64,000 nt of DNA from Bacteroidales bacterium UBA1745 (GCA_002314885.1 DCHT01000044.1:54531-118530); one strand, 5' to 3'; counted from the first letter of the stretch, positions 35,241-44,616 are shown. The notes: generated from the sequence alone by a model not told the origin. Program-made: numbers and translations.

Positions 35241-36212
35241 ATGTTGAACAGACGAATCTTGAGAATCAAGGCGTTCAAGGTGCTCTACAGCACGGCAATC
35301 ACGCGAGATTCCCAGAGCCCTGTAGCCCTCCAGGATGCGGAGACTCAGCTTACCGAGTCCTGTGAGGCCGTCAGAGATCTTTACATACTGATGATGGGAG
35401 CCGTTTCTCCGCTCACTGCCATTGCAAGGCAGAGGGTAGAGGCGCTTTCCCGTAAGCTCAATCCTACCGAAGAGGAGAAGAACCCGAACCTGAAGTTCGT
35501 GGAGAACGGTCTTGCCGTGCTCCTGGACAACGACATCGACTTCCGCAAGGTGTGGAAGAAGAAGTTCCCTAAGTTCGACTGGAATCAGTATGACCTCATC
35601 CTCAAATCGATCCTCAATGACGTGACCACCAAGCCGTGGTTCAAGTCATATATGGAATCCGACAAGTCGTCCCTCGCCGCTGACTGCAAGCTCTTCACCA
35701 AGATATATGAGGAAGAGTTCGTGGACAACGAGGAGATCGCGGCTATGCTCGAGGATATGTCCCTGCTCTGGAATGACGATCTCGCTTATGCCCTTACCTA
35801 TTGCTGCAAGAGCTTTGAAAGCCTCGCAAAGACCGGCAGATGGTCTATGCCTCCGCTTTATCAGAGCGAAATCCTGAAGGCAGAAGGAAAGTCAGTGGAG
35901 AGCGACTGTGACTTCGCTCACAAGCTCCTCCGTACTTCCTACGGTGCATACGACAGGTATTCAGACCTGCTTTCATCCCTTGTTTCATCCTATGAGAAGG
36001 AACGTCTCGTGGCCACGGATATGTGCCTTATGGTGTGCTGCCTGGCCGAGATTATGAATTTCCCTTCCATCCCGGCCCGCGTATCCATCAACGAATACGT
36101 GGAAATCTCCAAGTTCTACGGCACCCCTAAGAGCAGCGTCTTCGTGAACGGCCTGCTTGACCGCGCTGCCAGGAAGGTGATGGCCGAGGAAGGCTCAACC
36201 AAGACTTTATAA
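35241..36212 (+). CDS. nusB: Transcription antitermination factor NusB (long form)
   Basis: The ATG at 35241 gives 323 residues beginning MLNRRILRIKAFKVLYSTAI, the NusB RNA-binding helix. The C-terminal half (residues about 215-315) holds the classical all-helical NusB domain (MCCLAEIMNFPSIPARVSIN, then EYVEISKFYGTPKSSVFVNG). Roughly 150 additional residues lie between, as is usual in Bacteroidota NusB. It binds boxA RNA with NusE in rRNA antitermination. It heads the nusB-yajC-ybbR-coaE cluster. Confidence 0.92.
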   Translation: MLNRRILRIKAFKVLYSTAITRDSQSPVALQDAETQLTESCEAVRDLYILMMGAVSPLTAIARQRVEALSRKLNPTEEEKNPNLKFVENGLAVLLDNDIDFRKVWKKKFPKFDWNQYDLILKSILNDVTTKPWFKSYMESDKSSLAADCKLFTKIYEEEFVDNEEIAAMLEDMSLLWNDDLAYALTYCCKSFESLAKTGRWSMPPLYQSEILKAEGKSVESDCDFAHKLLRTSYGAYDRYSDLLSSLVSSYEKERLVATDMCLMVCCLAEIMNFPSIPARVSINEYVEISKFYGTPKSSVFVNGLLDRAARKVMAEEGSTKTL

Positions 36213-36230
36213 CATTAAAAACAGATAGAA

Positions 36231-36641
36231 ATGAATCTCCTTTATTTCATTCTCCAGGCAGAGCAGGGCGTAGAGAACGTCGCTGCCGGAATCCTCGCAG
36301 ACCCTGCAGCAGGCGCAGCCGCCGAGGCAGCAAACGAGGCCGCACAGACCGCTCCAAAGCAGCAGCCTTGGGTTATGTGGGCTATGCTCATCGGTATTTT
36401 CGTAATTATGTGGTTCTTCATGATCCGTCCGCAGCGCAAGGCTCAGAAGGAGCAGCAGGCTTTCCTCAATGCCATCGAAAAGGGCACCAAGGTGGTCACT
36501 GCAGGCGGTATCTATGGTGTTGTTGCCGAGGTTAAGGAAAACACCCTTATCATCGAAGTGGACAACGGCGTGAAGATCAAGGTGAGCAAGGCTTCCGTCC
36601 AGAGGGACCCAGCCGATATGCCGGCTCCTGCGAAGAAATAA
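36231..36641 (+). CDS. yajC: Preprotein translocase subunit YajC
   Basis: A 136-residue protein. After an Ala-rich N-terminal stretch (residues 10-45) comes the single transmembrane helix PWVMWAMLIGIFVIMWFFMI and the family signature RPQRKAQKEQQAFLNAIEKG, then TKVVTAGGIYGVV. YajC associates with the SecDF complex. The Ala-rich extension before the helix is longer than in Escherichia coli. One of only three CATG tetranucleotides seen in the window falls here (36419-36422). Confidence 0.93.
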   Translation: MNLLYFILQAEQGVENVAAGILADPAAGAAAEAANEAAQTAPKQQPWVMWAMLIGIFVIMWFFMIRPQRKAQKEQQAFLNAIEKGTKVVTAGGIYGVVAEVKENTLIIEVDNGVKIKVSKASVQRDPADMPAPAKK

Positions 36642-36656
36642 TCCGTCGCATTCACA

Positions 36657-37640
36657 GTGAAAGGTTGGAAGGCATTCAAGGCCTGGCTGACCAGGCTGAC
36701 TAAGACCGACGGGAGAGATTGGGTAATGCTGCTCTTTTCTCTCCTGTTGGCTTTCAGTATATGGCTCATACATAACCTCTCGCTCAAGGATACGGCTGAT
36801 GTGACCGTTATGGTCGAGGCCCATTCCAACATCGAGGGCCGTTCCGACGTGTCCTCGAACGTCGTTTCCGTGACTGCTGAGTGCTATGCTACCGGCTTCA
36901 ATCTGCTGCGCGCCAACTGGTTCTTGAAGAACAAGATACGCCCGGTGGTATTCGACGCTGAGCATCTCCAGTACGACGGAGGTGACAGCTATTCGATAGG
37001 GGAGAAGGCCCTCGCGGCCTATTCCAAGGACATTTTCGGCAGCCATCTGCGCGTCGAGGTCTTCAGGTTCGAATCCATCACTTTCGAGTTCGCCGTGAAC
37101 GAATCCAAGACCGTTCCGGTGCAGTTCGTGGGTGAACTCAGCTGCAAGCCTCAGTATATGATGGAAGACGACATCCATTTCACTCCGGACTCTATCACCC
37201 TGACCGGTGAGCCGCGTGTGCTGGAAAAGATTACTTCAGTCAGCACAATGCCGCTCTACCTGCTTGATATGGACAAGGATCACTCCGGAACAATCAAGCT
37301 CAGGCCGATCAAGGATGCTCGTATGAGCACCAAGCCGGTTTCATATTCCATTGAGGTGACCAGATATGTCGAGATGAGCGAAACTTATCCCCTCACTGTC
37401 ACCAATCTTCCGGACGACAAGGTCCTGATGCTCATACCTGATGCGGTTGAGGTGCGTTTCCGCGTGCCTTTCCAGTCCGGAATCAATCCGACTGCGAATG
37501 CATCCTTCCACGTTGACTATGCCGATTTCCTGAAATCCGTTTCCGGTAAATGCATAGTCCGTGCGGACAGGGAGATGCCGGGCGTGATATCCTGGAGTGC
37601 CGAGCCGGAACTCGTGGAGTGCATCGTGGGGGACAAGTAG
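36657..37640 (+). CDS. YbbR-like domain protein
   Basis: A 327-residue protein starting with GTG (36657). A short cytoplasmic segment, a transmembrane helix (residues 23-42), and a series of YbbR-like beta domains follow (ITFEFAVNESKTVPVQFVGE and DSITLTGEPRVLEKITSVST are typical). YbbR/CdaR proteins regulate c-di-AMP cyclase in Firmicutes; in Bacteroidota the role is not established. It lies between yajC and coaE, a conserved neighbourhood. Confidence 0.82.
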   Translation: MKGWKAFKAWLTRLTKTDGRDWVMLLFSLLLAFSIWLIHNLSLKDTADVTVMVEAHSNIEGRSDVSSNVVSVTAECYATGFNLLRANWFLKNKIRPVVFDAEHLQYDGGDSYSIGEKALAAYSKDIFGSHLRVEVFRFESITFEFAVNESKTVPVQFVGELSCKPQYMMEDDIHFTPDSITLTGEPRVLEKITSVSTMPLYLLDMDKDHSGTIKLRPIKDARMSTKPVSYSIEVTRYVEMSETYPLTVTNLPDDKVLMLIPDAVEVRFRVPFQSGINPTANASFHVDYADFLKSVSGKCIVRADREMPGVISWSAEPELVECIVGDK

Positions 37641-37641
37641 G

Positions 37642-38232
37642 ATGAAGGTCGTCGTCGTAACGGGCGGCATAGGCAGCGGAAAGTCGCTGGTCTGTGCGAT
37701 GCTGGCCGAAAGGGGAGTCAGGACCTACGACTCCGACACGGCGGCAAAAAGATTATATGACACTGATGCTCAATTGCTTGCATCTGTCGTAGATATGTTC
37801 GGAACAGGAGTTCTGGACAAAGATGGGAAGCTGGACCGAAAGGCTCTCGGAGCCATCGTTTTCAGCGATCCCGAGAAGCTTTCGAAGCTTGAGGCGCTGG
37901 TTCATCCGGCGGTTTTCAGGGACTTCGCTTCCTGGAAGGCTGGCTTCGGAGAAGACGGATTCGTGGTCTATGAGTCGGCGATAGCCCTGGAAAAGGGACT
38001 GCCGGACGGCTTTGCGGACGAAATCGTCTATGTGGATGCTCCGGTGGAGGAGCGTGTGGCAAGGGCCTGCGCCAGGGACGGCAGGTCGAAGACGGACACC
38101 GAGGCCCGCGTAAGGGCTCAGGCTTCGTCGAAAAGTGATCCCCGGATCACATATCTGATAGAGAATAACGCAACGGTCAGGGACCTTGAGGAAAAGGTTG
38201 CTGCCCTATATGACAAATTGATAAGAAAATGA
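37642..38232 (+). CDS. coaE: Dephospho-CoA kinase
   Basis: A 196-residue P-loop kinase for the last step of coenzyme A synthesis. The ATG at 37642, one base after the ybbR stop codon, gives MKVVVVTGGIGSGKSLVCAM with Walker A at residues 8-15. YDSDTAAKRLY is the CoA-binding segment and VYESAIALEKG the lid region. The next gene overlaps by four bases (ATGA). Confidence 0.94.
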   Translation: MKVVVVTGGIGSGKSLVCAMLAERGVRTYDSDTAAKRLYDTDAQLLASVVDMFGTGVLDKDGKLDRKALGAIVFSDPEKLSKLEALVHPAVFRDFASWKAGFGEDGFVVYESAIALEKGLPDGFADEIVYVDAPVEERVARACARDGRSKTDTEARVRAQASSKSDPRITYLIENNATVRDLEEKVAALYDKLIRK

Positions 38233-38669
38233 AGACAAATCTTGCAAGAATCCTTTCTGTATCAGGCCAGAGCGGTCTGTACCTTTACATTTCCCAGGCT
38301 CGTAACGGTGCCATCGCCGAGTCCCTCATCGACAAGAAGAGGACCGTTTTCGGTATGAGCAGCCGCATCACCACCCTTGCTGACATCGCCATCTACACCG
38401 ACGAAGGCGAAATGAAGCTCAAGGACGTTTTCGAGGCTCTTCACGCAGCCCTCGCTGACGCTGATGCACCTACTTCAAAGGCTAATCCTGAGGAGATCAA
38501 GGCCCTCTTCGCAAAGGCTATCCCTAACTACGACGGCACCCGCTTCTATGTGTCTCATATGAAGAAGGTTGTCGATTGGTACAACTGCCTCAAGAACTAT
38601 GCATCCCTCGAGTTTATGACTGACGAGGAGATCGAGGCCGAGTACAAGAAGGGCTCAGACGAGGAATAA
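38229..38669 (+). CDS. DUF5606 family protein
   Basis: A 146-residue soluble protein starting MKTNLARILSVSGQSGLYLY and containing NGAIAESLIDKKRTVFGMSS, ITTLADIAIYTDEGE and a C-terminal helix pair with HMKKVVDWYNCLKNY. This matches DUF5606, a Bacteroidota family without known function, usually beside coaE. It overlaps coaE by four bases and rimO by one. Confidence 0.85.
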   Translation: MKTNLARILSVSGQSGLYLYISQARNGAIAESLIDKKRTVFGMSSRITTLADIAIYTDEGEMKLKDVFEALHAALADADAPTSKANPEEIKALFAKAIPNYDGTRFYVSHMKKVVDWYNCLKNYASLEFMTDEEIEAEYKKGSDEE

Positions 38670-39982
38670 TGGAGAAACTCCAGATACAGACACTGGGCTG
38701 CTCCAAGAACAGGGTGGACAGCGAGCATATCCTCTCCCAGCTGGAGGGTCTCTATGAGATCGTTCCGGAAGAGGCCGTGGAGCCTGTCGACTACCTTCTG
38801 ATCAACACCTGCGGCTTCATCGGCGACGCCAAGGAGGAATCCATCAATGCGGTGCTCGAAGCGGTTGAGAGAAAGAAGGCCGGTGAGATAGGCAAAGTTA
38901 TCGTACTTGGCTGTCTTTCAGAGAGATACAAGGCTGACTTGCCTGCTCTCATCCCTGAGGCTGACGGCTGGTTCGGAGCTCGTGAATACGATGATCTCTA
39001 CGAGGCCCTGGGTGTCGTTCCAGACGAATCCAAGGTCTGTGAGAGGCATCTCACCACTCCTGAGCACTACGCCTTCCTGAAGATCTCCGAGGGCTGCGAC
39101 CGCCGCTGCTCCTACTGTGCAATTCCGCACATCAGGGGAGCTCACAGGTCCGTGCCTATGGAGGATCTCGTCGAGGAAGCCAGGCTGCTTGCGCTCAAGG
39201 GCGTGAGGGAACTGGTCGTGATAGCTCAGGACACCACCTATTACGGTCTGGATCTGTATCATCGCCGTGCCCTTGCGGAACTGCTCCAGAAGCTTTCCGA
39301 GGTGGACGGCATAGAGTGGATACGCATCCACTATTCATATCCGGCTGACTTCCCGGATGACGTGCTCGACCAGATGGCGAACAACCCTAAGGTCTGTGCG
39401 TATATGGACATTCCTCTCCAGCACATATCCGACAAGGTCCTGGACAATATGCACCGTCACGTGACGGGCGAGTGGACCAGGAACCTCATCAGGAAGATGC
39501 GTGAGAGGGTGCCAGGAGTCGTCCTCCGCACCACGATGATCGTAGGTCATCCGGGCGAGGGCAAGAAGGAATTCCAGGAACTTCTGGATTTCGTGCGCGA
39601 AGCCCGTTTCGAGAGGCTCGGCGCATTCACCTACTCCGAGGAAGAGGGCACCTGGGGCGCCGCAAACCTCAAGGATACGGTGACCAAGAAGACCAAGCAG
39701 GCCCGTCTGGATGCCCTTATGGAACTTCAGGGACAGATATCCCTCGAGTATAACCAATCCCGCGTGGGAACTCAGGAGAAGGTCGTGATCGACAGTTTCT
39801 CCGACGGAGTATTCGTCTGCCGCAGCCGCTTCGAGAGCCCTGAGGTGGACGGCGAAATACTCGTGAAATATGTGCCTGCCGCCTTCGACGGCGTGGACCC
39901 ATATTCTATGATAGGCGAATTCATCGACGTCCGCATAGTCGGTGCCGATGAATACGACCTCATCGCCGAGCCACTTGCTTAA
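38669..39982 (+). CDS. rimO: Ribosomal protein uS12 methylthiotransferase
   Basis: A 437-residue radical-SAM enzyme that methylthiolates an aspartate of ribosomal protein S12. The N-terminal domain has cysteines in TLGCSKNRVDSE, NTCGF and VLGCLSERY, which bind the auxiliary cluster. The radical-SAM triad is CDRRCSYC near residues 140-147, and a TRAM domain occupies the last 70 residues. RimO is favoured over MiaB by the TLGCSKNRVDSE signature. Confidence 0.95.
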   Translation: MEKLQIQTLGCSKNRVDSEHILSQLEGLYEIVPEEAVEPVDYLLINTCGFIGDAKEESINAVLEAVERKKAGEIGKVIVLGCLSERYKADLPALIPEADGWFGAREYDDLYEALGVVPDESKVCERHLTTPEHYAFLKISEGCDRRCSYCAIPHIRGAHRSVPMEDLVEEARLLALKGVRELVVIAQDTTYYGLDLYHRRALAELLQKLSEVDGIEWIRIHYSYPADFPDDVLDQMANNPKVCAYMDIPLQHISDKVLDNMHRHVTGEWTRNLIRKMRERVPGVVLRTTMIVGHPGEGKKEFQELLDFVREARFERLGAFTYSEEEGTWGAANLKDTVTKKTKQARLDALMELQGQISLEYNQSRVGTQEKVVIDSFSDGVFVCRSRFESPEVDGEILVKYVPAAFDGVDPYSMIGEFIDVRIVGADEYDLIAEPLA

Positions 39983-39987
39983 GTGGC
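39970..39987 (+). terminator. Weak hairpin at the rimO 3' end
   Basis: GCCACTT and AAGTGGC (39970-39976 and 39981-39987) form a seven-base-pair stem over a four-base loop, overlapping the rimO stop codon. There is no T-run afterwards, so this may be a pause or processing site rather than a true terminator. Confidence 0.3.
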
Positions 39988-40011
39988 CTGTTAATTGCAG
40001 TCTCAAGCTAT

Positions 40012-40929
40012 ATGAAAATATTGAAATTCATAGTTTTAGCCCTTTCGCTGGCGCTCTGCTGCTCCTGCGGACCGTCAGTCTATACTATGCAGCTTGAGAT
40101 GCGCGATCCCTCCGATGCCGGCTACGACTTCACCGGCAAGTCCGTGTCCATAGTCTATGTCTATGGAGCCGAACCTGGGGACTCGACCTTCTCCGCTGCT
40201 CTGGCGGACGGGCTCGCTACCGGCTTCGAACAGGATTATTTCGAGGGGGAAGTCGCAATTCCTCTCTATGTACTTCCGTATGAACCAGGCTCCAATTATG
40301 CGGCGAAGGACACCCTTGCCGACCTGATCTGCGCCCTGAACAGCGATGTGGTGGTGCTGATCGACGAACCTAAGTTCTCGGAGCCATCCTTCTCCGAGGT
40401 TTCCGATGCCCAGACCTGCACTTTCAAGCAGCCTTTCGAGATAGGTGTCTATGTGATGGACTCCTACGACAGTGCCGACACCGTCCGCTCCTACAGGGGG
40501 CAGGCCGTGTTCAAGGTTCCGGTGGATGTTTCCGGCGTGATGACGCAGGAAGAGCTTCTCTGCAGGGCCAGGGCTGCCTGCGCCGAGAAGGCAGAGGAGG
40601 GGGGCAGGACCATCGCCTCCAAGTTCACTCCGGTGTGGACCCGCGAGGAACACGGTATCTATTTCTACAATACGGACAAATGGCTGGAGGCCGCCGATAT
40701 GGCCGCCGCCCTCGATTACAAGGGTGCTATGGTGAAGTTTATGGAGCTGGTTAAGAGCGGTTCCGTGGGCCAGAAGTCCGCTGCGGCCTACGATGTCGCC
40801 TTCTGCTGCTATATGCTCAGGGAGTATGAACTTGCAGTTCAGTGGCTCAATATCAGCAACGATTACGCTGAACTTCCGAGGACTTCCTGGCTGCGCCGTA
40901 AAATCTTGAACAGAGCCCACATTCTCTAG
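40012..40929 (+). CDS. Conserved lipoprotein with C-terminal TPR-like helices
   Basis: A 305-residue predicted lipoprotein (signal ends LCCSC). Residues 20-200 form a mixed alpha/beta region beginning MQLEMRDPSDAGYDFTGKSV. Residues 225-290 contain two TPR-like helix pairs (AADMAAALDYKGAMVKFMEL, then AAYDVAFCCYMLREYELAVQ). I recall similar unnamed Bacteroidota proteins but no function. It follows rimO by 29 bases and may be co-transcribed. Confidence 0.7.
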   Translation: MKILKFIVLALSLALCCSCGPSVYTMQLEMRDPSDAGYDFTGKSVSIVYVYGAEPGDSTFSAALADGLATGFEQDYFEGEVAIPLYVLPYEPGSNYAAKDTLADLICALNSDVVVLIDEPKFSEPSFSEVSDAQTCTFKQPFEIGVYVMDSYDSADTVRSYRGQAVFKVPVDVSGVMTQEELLCRARAACAEKAEEGGRTIASKFTPVWTREEHGIYFYNTDKWLEAADMAAALDYKGAMVKFMELVKSGSVGQKSAAAYDVAFCCYMLREYELAVQWLNISNDYAELPRTSWLRRKILNRAHIL

Positions 40930-40952
40930 TTGCTTTATTGGCCGAATTTCAT

Positions 40953-40960
40953 TAAATTTG
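40953..40960 (+). promoter_or_regulatory. Predicted -7 box of the glpABC operon
   Basis: TAAATTTG, 21 bases before the glpA ATG. Upstream TTTA (40934-40937) and ATTG (40937-40940) are poor -33 candidates with short spacing. No operator-like palindrome was recognised. Confidence 0.5.
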
Positions 40961-40981
40961 TCGGATAAAATCTGACTTAGT

Positions 40982-42610
40982 ATGGCCAATAATCTGAAAG
41001 ACAATGAATTTGATGTCATCATTGTCGGAGGCGGTATAACCGGAGCCGGAACGGCACGCGACTGTTCCCTCAGGGGCCTCCGAGTTCTTCTCATCGAGAG
41101 GAACGACATCGCAGACGGTGCGACAGGACGCAACCACGGCCTTCTCCACAGCGGCGCACGCTATGCAGTGAAGGACAGCGAATCCGCCACCGAGTGCATC
41201 AAGGAGAATATGATACTCCGCAACATCGCCCGCAACTGCGTCGAGGACACCCAGGGACTCTTCATTACCCTGCCGGAGGATGCCGAGACCGGTTTCGGAC
41301 TTGATTATCAGAAGAAATTCATCGACGCCTGCATCGCTGCAGGCATTTCCGCAAAGGCTATAGACCCGAAGGACGCCATCCGTATGGAGCCTTCGGTCAA
41401 TCCTACCCTCATCGGTGCCGTGCAGGTTCCTGATGGCTCCGTGGACCCTTTCCGTCTCTGCTCCGCAAACGTGCTGGACGCGAAGCTTCACGGCGCGAAG
41501 GTCATCACCTACACCGAGGTGACCGAGTTCGTGAAGGAGGACAACACCATCAAGGGTGTCAAGGTCCACAATAAGAAGACGGGCGAGGATGCAGTCTATT
41601 ATGCGCCTGTGACCGTCAACGCCGCAGGCATCTGGGGACATAGCATTGCCGAGATGGCTGGAGTCCACGTGGGTATGTATCCTGCAAAGGGCGCCCTCCT
41701 GGTGTTCGGACACCGCGTCAACAACGTCGTCATCAACCGCTGCCGCAAGTCAGCTGACGGCGATATCCTCGTACCTGGTGACACCGTTACCGTCATCGGT
41801 ACCACTTCCACCAAGGTTCCTTTCGAGGAATGTGACAATATGAGCGTGACCCGCGAGGAAGTCGAACTCCTCCTCCGCGAAGGCTGCGCCCTCTGTCCTA
41901 GCCTCGCCAATACCCGCATCCTGCGTGCATACGCTGGCGTACGACCTCTCGTCGCATCCGATGACGATCCGACCGGACGCAGCATCAGCCGTGGTATCGT
42001 ATGCCTCGACCACGAGACCCGCGACGGCATCAAGGGCTTCATCACCATCACCGGCGGCAAGCTTATGACCTACCGTCTGATGGCCGAGTGGGCTACTGAT
42101 GCGGTTTGCAGGAAGCTCGCCGTTGCTGAGCAGTGCAAGACAGCCGTCACTCCGCTTCCTGGTTCTGAGCCAAAGGATCAGTACAGCGAGGTCAAGATCC
42201 CTCAGTTCGCTGGTGCAAACCTCGGTATGAAGGCTTCCATCGGCCGCCAGGGCTCTATGGTCAGAAAGATAGATTTTACAAATGCCGAGGACCGCGAACT
42301 CGTCTGCGAATGCGAGCAGGTTACTGTCGGTGAGATCAGATACGCAGTCAACGAACTCGGGGTGACTTCCCTCAGGGACCTCCGCCGTCGTACCCGCGTG
42401 GGTATGGGTACCTGCCAGGGTGCCTTCTGCATAGGCAAGGCCGCTGCGGCTCTCGCTGCCGCTCTCGGCAAGCCTGAGATGGCCGATCAGCTCGCCGCTG
42501 ACTACCTCAATGAAAGGTGGAAGGGTATGTCCGCTGTAGGCTGGGGTGACACCCTCCGCGAGATGGAATACCTCCAGAGAGTCTACAAATCCTCTAATGA
42601 AAGCAAGTAA
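40982..42610 (+). CDS. glpA: Anaerobic glycerol-3-phosphate dehydrogenase, subunit A
   Basis: A 542-residue flavoprotein that oxidises sn-glycerol-3-phosphate to dihydroxyacetone phosphate. The FAD-binding motif is VIIVGGGITGAGTARDCSLR at about residue 12, followed by GATGRNHGLLHSGARYAVKD. The C-terminus carries a BFD-like [2Fe-2S] domain (CECEQVTVGE, GMGTCQGAFC), as in GlpA but not GlpD. It is followed one base later by a short glpB and then glpC. Confidence 0.93.
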   Translation: MANNLKDNEFDVIIVGGGITGAGTARDCSLRGLRVLLIERNDIADGATGRNHGLLHSGARYAVKDSESATECIKENMILRNIARNCVEDTQGLFITLPEDAETGFGLDYQKKFIDACIAAGISAKAIDPKDAIRMEPSVNPTLIGAVQVPDGSVDPFRLCSANVLDAKLHGAKVITYTEVTEFVKEDNTIKGVKVHNKKTGEDAVYYAPVTVNAAGIWGHSIAEMAGVHVGMYPAKGALLVFGHRVNNVVINRCRKSADGDILVPGDTVTVIGTTSTKVPFEECDNMSVTREEVELLLREGCALCPSLANTRILRAYAGVRPLVASDDDPTGRSISRGIVCLDHETRDGIKGFITITGGKLMTYRLMAEWATDAVCRKLAVAEQCKTAVTPLPGSEPKDQYSEVKIPQFAGANLGMKASIGRQGSMVRKIDFTNAEDRELVCECEQVTVGEIRYAVNELGVTSLRDLRRRTRVGMGTCQGAFCIGKAAAALAAALGKPEMADQLAADYLNERWKGMSAVGWGDTLREMEYLQRVYKSSNESK

Positions 42611-42611
42611 T

Positions 42612-43178
42612 ATGAGATACGATGCAGTTATAATAGGTGCGGGCATCGCAGGCACTACTGCCGCAGAAGCCCTTCTCGCAAAGGGTCTCAGGTGTGCGCT
42701 TGTCGCACAGGGACGCTCAAAGAGCAATCCGGACCTCAATGCCCTCGTGGCAAGGGGACTGGCCCTCTATCTCGGTGATGAGGTGCTTTCAGGCGACATC
42801 GTGGAGGGCAGGGTAGTGGCTCTGCACACTCAGAAGCTCGAAGACGTCGCCCTCGTGGCAGACAACTATATACTTGCTTCAGGCAAGTTCTTCAGCCGCG
42901 GCATCGTCGCCGATATGGACAGGGTATATGAACCTATCTTCGGCCTCGACGTGGAATATGACGCAGACCGCAGCAACTGGTTCAATGCCGACTTTGCGGC
43001 TGACCAGAAGTTCCTGAGTTTCGGCGTGAAGAACTACGGTCAGGGCAAGGTCGCTCACGAAGGAGTCGTACTGAGCAATCTCTTCGCAGCCGGAGAGGTC
43101 CTCGAAGGCATCTGCTCCCTCGACTCAGCGGAAAAGATAGCAGCCTCTGCTGCTGAGGCAGTTTCAAATATCAAATAA
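42612..43178 (+). CDS. glpB: Anaerobic glycerol-3-phosphate dehydrogenase subunit B, short form
   Basis: The ATG at 42612 gives 188 residues, less than half the roughly 420 of Escherichia coli GlpB. It keeps the N-terminal FAD-binding motif AVIIGAGIAGTTAAEALLAK and the C-terminal NLFAAGEVLEGICSLDSAEK that normally closes the FAD site; the middle domain is missing. The frame is open and intact, with tight spacing to glpA (1 base) and glpC (1-base overlap), so it looks functional rather than decayed. GlpB normally passes electrons between GlpA and GlpC. Subunit assignment rests on position and ends. Confidence 0.78.
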   Translation: MRYDAVIIGAGIAGTTAAEALLAKGLRCALVAQGRSKSNPDLNALVARGLALYLGDEVLSGDIVEGRVVALHTQKLEDVALVADNYILASGKFFSRGIVADMDRVYEPIFGLDVEYDADRSNWFNADFAADQKFLSFGVKNYGQGKVAHEGVVLSNLFAAGEVLEGICSLDSAEKIAASAAEAVSNIK

Positions 43179-44425
43179 TGTCGGATATGCAGGAACATAG
43201 TATAAGCGCAAACAATTTCGAACAGTGCCAGAAATGCGCAATCTGTACCACTGTGTGCCCGGTTCTCGCCAACAATGAACTCTATCCAGGCCCTAAGCAG
43301 GCCGGTCCTGACGGCGAGCGTTACCGTATGAAGAATCCGGTCTTCTATCAGGAGACCCTCAAATATTGTATGAACTGCAAGAGGTGCGAGGTTGCCTGTC
43401 CTTCAGGAGTGAAGATTGGCGATATGATCCAGAGCGCCAAGCTCGAGTATGGCAAGCGCAGTCACATCATCCGTGACACTACACTCGCCAGCACCGACCT
43501 CGTGGGACCTATGGCTTCCGCCTTCGCCCCTGTTGCCAACCTGGCTCTCTCTATGAAGCCTGTGAAGGCCGTTCTGGACGCCACTATCGGCGTGAGCAAG
43601 CATCGCACTATGCCTAAGTATTCCTCCCAGACCTTCGAGAGCTGGTTCAAGAAGAATGCTGCGGCCAAGCAGGACGGATTCAGGAATCATATCAGCTACT
43701 ACCACGGCTGCTATGCCAACTTCAACTATCCTCAGCTCGGCAAGGACTTCGTCGCTGTGATGAACGCTCTGGGCTACGGTGTGCATCTCCTCGACAAGGA
43801 GGAGTGCTGCGGCGTGGCTATGATCTCTGCCGGTATGAAGAAGCAGGCCACCAAGAAGGCTCAGCATAATGTAAAGGTGATAGGGGAGGCTGTCGCTGCC
43901 GGCCGCAAAGTCGTGACCGTCTCCACTTCCTGCACCCTTACCATCCGTGACGAATATCCTCACCTGCTGGGCGTTGACAATTCCGCTGTCCGCGACAATG
44001 TCGTCCTGGTGGAGAAGTTCCTCTGGCAGGCCCTCTCAGCTGAAAATGTCAAGCTCGTTTGGAAGGAGGACTACAAGGCCAGGGCTGCTTACCACGTGCC
44101 TTGCCATCAGGAAGTCCTCGGCTGGAGCAACTTTACGATCGAACTCCTGCAGATGATCCCGGGTATGGAGCTCACCGTCCTGGACAGCCACTGCTGCGGC
44201 ATCGGCGGCACCTACGGCTTCAAGAAGGAGAACTACGAGACCTCCCAGAAGATAGGCCAGCCTCTCTTCGACAGCATCAAGGCAGCCGATCCTGACTTCG
44301 TCGCCTGCGAATGCGAGACCTGCAAATGGCAGATCGAAATGTCCACCGGCTATGCCGTGAAGAATCCTATCAGCATCCTCGCCGAGGCTCTCGACCTCGA
44401 AAAGACGATGGAGGCGAACAGGTAA
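43178..44425 (+). CDS. glpC: Anaerobic glycerol-3-phosphate dehydrogenase, subunit C
   Basis: A 415-residue iron-sulfur membrane-anchor subunit. Two [4Fe-4S] motifs lie at the N-terminus (CQKCAICTTVCP and CMNCKRCEVACP), and two CCG domains follow (KEECCGVAMIS and DSHCCGIGGTYGF). It passes electrons from GlpAB to menaquinone. A strong hairpin follows 42 bases downstream, ending the operon. Confidence 0.93.
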   Translation: MSDMQEHSISANNFEQCQKCAICTTVCPVLANNELYPGPKQAGPDGERYRMKNPVFYQETLKYCMNCKRCEVACPSGVKIGDMIQSAKLEYGKRSHIIRDTTLASTDLVGPMASAFAPVANLALSMKPVKAVLDATIGVSKHRTMPKYSSQTFESWFKKNAAAKQDGFRNHISYYHGCYANFNYPQLGKDFVAVMNALGYGVHLLDKEECCGVAMISAGMKKQATKKAQHNVKVIGEAVAAGRKVVTVSTSCTLTIRDEYPHLLGVDNSAVRDNVVLVEKFLWQALSAENVKLVWKEDYKARAAYHVPCHQEVLGWSNFTIELLQMIPGMELTVLDSHCCGIGGTYGFKKENYETSQKIGQPLFDSIKAADPDFVACECETCKWQIEMSTGYAVKNPISILAEALDLEKTMEANR

Positions 44426-44466
44426 GGTCTAGAAATTCAGATTTCCAACTATTTGCTAAATATTTG

Positions 44467-44506
44467 ACAATCAGGGCTTTGATACACGTATCAAGGCCCT
44501 GATTGT
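44467..44506 (+). terminator. Long hairpin after glpC
   Basis: A 19-base-pair stem with a single G-U pair (44467-44485 with 44488-44506) and a tiny loop. No long T-run follows, so it may act as a terminator, an RNA-stabilising end or a transcription barrier between glpABC and susC. The segment at 44521-44540 repeats parts of its 3' arm (TGATACAATC, AAGGCC). Confidence 0.6.
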
Positions 44507-44536
44507 CTAGATATTCCCGTTGATACAATCAAAGGC

Positions 44537-44567
44537 CTTGTTTATTAAAATAAATAAACTAAATTTG
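44537..44567 (+). promoter_or_regulatory. Predicted promoter of the susCD operon
   Basis: CTTG at 44537-44540, a 19-base spacer and TAAATTTG at 44560-44567. The -7 box is a full match and the -33 box has three of four bases. The leader before the susC ATG (44617) would be about 43 bases and is A-rich, as is usual in Bacteroidota. Confidence 0.6.
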
Positions 44568-44616
44568 TTCCTATTATTGACACAATAAACAAAACCAATA
44601 TTCAAACACTTTAATT

